Assembly: GCF_009707365.1 (NCBI RefSeq)
Contig: NZ_CP046122.1
Coordinates: forward strand, 4,836,001-4,900,000
DNA: 64,000 bases
Source of the DNA: Microlunatus sp. Gsoil 973
GTDB taxonomy: Bacteria > Actinomycetota > Actinomycetes > Propionibacteriales > Propionibacteriaceae
Direction of reading: 5' to 3'
Below are positions 63,482-64,000 of the stretch, piece after piece (positions within the stretch are counted from its first letter, which is position 1; each line of letters opens with the position of its first letter). The position numbers were made by a program, and so were the translations under genes. The notes under the pieces were generated by a model. It saw only the letters and a list, made by a program, of their open reading frames with translations. It ran no database searches and was not told the origin of the DNA.

Positions 63482-64000
63482 TCACTTGTCGGAGAAGAAG
63501 ACGTTCTTCTCCTCGGTGTACGCGTCGGAGGCGTCCGGACCGAGTTCGCGGCCCAGGCCGGACTGCTTGTAACCGCCGAACGGTGTCCAGTAGCGCACCG
63601 AAGAGTTGGAGTTGACACTGAGGTTCCCGGCTTGGACCGCCCGGGACACCCGCAAAGCCCGACCAAGATCACGAGTGAAGATCGAACCGGACAACCCGTA
63701 GTCGCTGTCGTTGGCCAGCCGGATCGCGTCCGCCTCGTCCGCGAACGGCAGCACCGAGACCACCGGCCCGAAGATCTCCTCGCGCCACGTACGGTCGATC
63801 GTCGCGCTGCCGAGCAGGACCGTCGGCGGCATCCAGTAGCCCGGCCCGGCGGGGGCCCTGCCGCTATAGGCGATGTCGGCACCGTCGAGATATCCGGCGA
63901 CCCGGTCACGATGCGCGGCCGAGATCAACGGCCCCATCTGCGTTCCTGGGTCAGCCGGGTCACCGACAGTGACGGCCTTGACCGCGGGCTCCAGCAACTC
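63482..64000 (-). CDS. Aldehyde dehydrogenase, C-terminal fragment
   Basis: Last 172 or so residues of an aldehyde dehydrogenase; the start and the catalytic Cys lie beyond the window. REEIFGPVVSVLPF, NDSDYGLSGSIFTRD, GNLSVNSNSSVRYWTPFGGYKQSGLGREL and EEKNVFF are seen (quoted separately); they define the end of the catalytic domain and oligomerisation strand. The Asn-rich VNSNSS segment and EEKNVF ending suggest an amine-pathway ALDH, but this is uncertain. Confidence 0.88.
   Translation of the reverse strand, partial: ELLEPAVKAVTVGDPADPGTQMGPLISAAHRDRVAGYLDGADIAYSGRAPAGPGYWMPPTVLLGSATIDRTWREEIFGPVVSVLPFADEADAIRLANDSDYGLSGSIFTRDLGRALRVSRAVQAGNLSVNSNSSVRYWTPFGGYKQSGLGRELGPDASDAYTEEKNVFFSDK

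Overview
The window is high-GC DNA with dense, short-spaced genes, many GTG starts and many apparently leaderless genes. Several features point to an actinobacterium (Actinomycetota): the acyl-CoA carboxylase epsilon subunit, a DUF222/HNH nuclease, a UbiA/DprE2-type pair, an LpdA-type flavoprotein, and a gene neighbourhood like the Mycobacterium tuberculosis amiA1-deoD-pmmB-cdd-add region. A member of the Propionibacteriales is my best guess, but sequence inspection alone cannot fix the taxon. I see no rRNA, tRNA, CRISPR array, prophage or insertion sequence.

Layout. 1-9.6 kb: the end of an M20 amidohydrolase, then a nucleoside uptake operon (lipoprotein, ATPase, two permeases, cytidine deaminase), a DUF559 nuclease-like gene bracketed by short repeats, adenosine deaminase and cardiolipin synthase. 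9.7-18.5 kb: metG, an MFS exporter, a uridine-kinase-like protein, a deoC operon with one complete and one half-length aldehyde dehydrogenase, an EEP phosphodiesterase and an alpha/beta hydrolase. 18.6-25.9 kb: a minus-strand operon reading lysine 6-aminotransferase, aminoadipate-semialdehyde dehydrogenase, fused 2-oxoacid dehydrogenase E1, glutaryl-CoA dehydrogenase and an MDR reductase. This looks like a lysine to crotonyl-CoA route. 26-35 kb: phosphosugar mutase and purine nucleoside phosphorylase, a GGCT-like protein, USP, MFS, PfkB kinase, LpdA-like flavoprotein, sirtuin and a DUF2231 protein. 35-44.5 kb: a membrane-anchored unknown, 5-oxoprolinase genes pxpABC followed by a biotin carboxylase/BCCP gene, DinB, acyl-CoA dehydrogenase with a carboxyltransferase, and a shortened phosphotransferase. 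44.5-52.8 kb: DprE2-like and UbiA proteins, a GMC oxidoreductase, Nramp, a MarR/MFS pair and the DUF222/HNH protein. 52.8-64 kb: maf, DUF885, MFS, accE, accD, divergent birA, a PH-domain protein, enoyl-CoA hydratase, sugar isomerase/MFS, GtrA, SDR and a partial aldehyde dehydrogenase.

How the genes fit together. Nucleosides enter by the BMP-type ABC system. They are deaminated by Cdd and Add and split by the phosphorylase. The sugar phosphate could be isomerised by the mutase beside it, cleaved by DeoC to acetaldehyde plus glyceraldehyde-3-phosphate, and the aldehyde oxidised by the adjacent dehydrogenase. Acyl-CoA metabolism is the second theme: a carboxylase alpha chain, two carboxyltransferases, epsilon subunit, biotin ligase, two acyl-CoA dehydrogenases and an enoyl-CoA hydratase.

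Quality warning. Five genes are each broken by one single-base indel (near 8,300, 30,118, 43,349, 50,744 and 51,485), mostly in homopolymers or GGCC-rich runs, and every one reads through when one base is added or removed. Uncorrected sequencing error explains this better than true gene decay.
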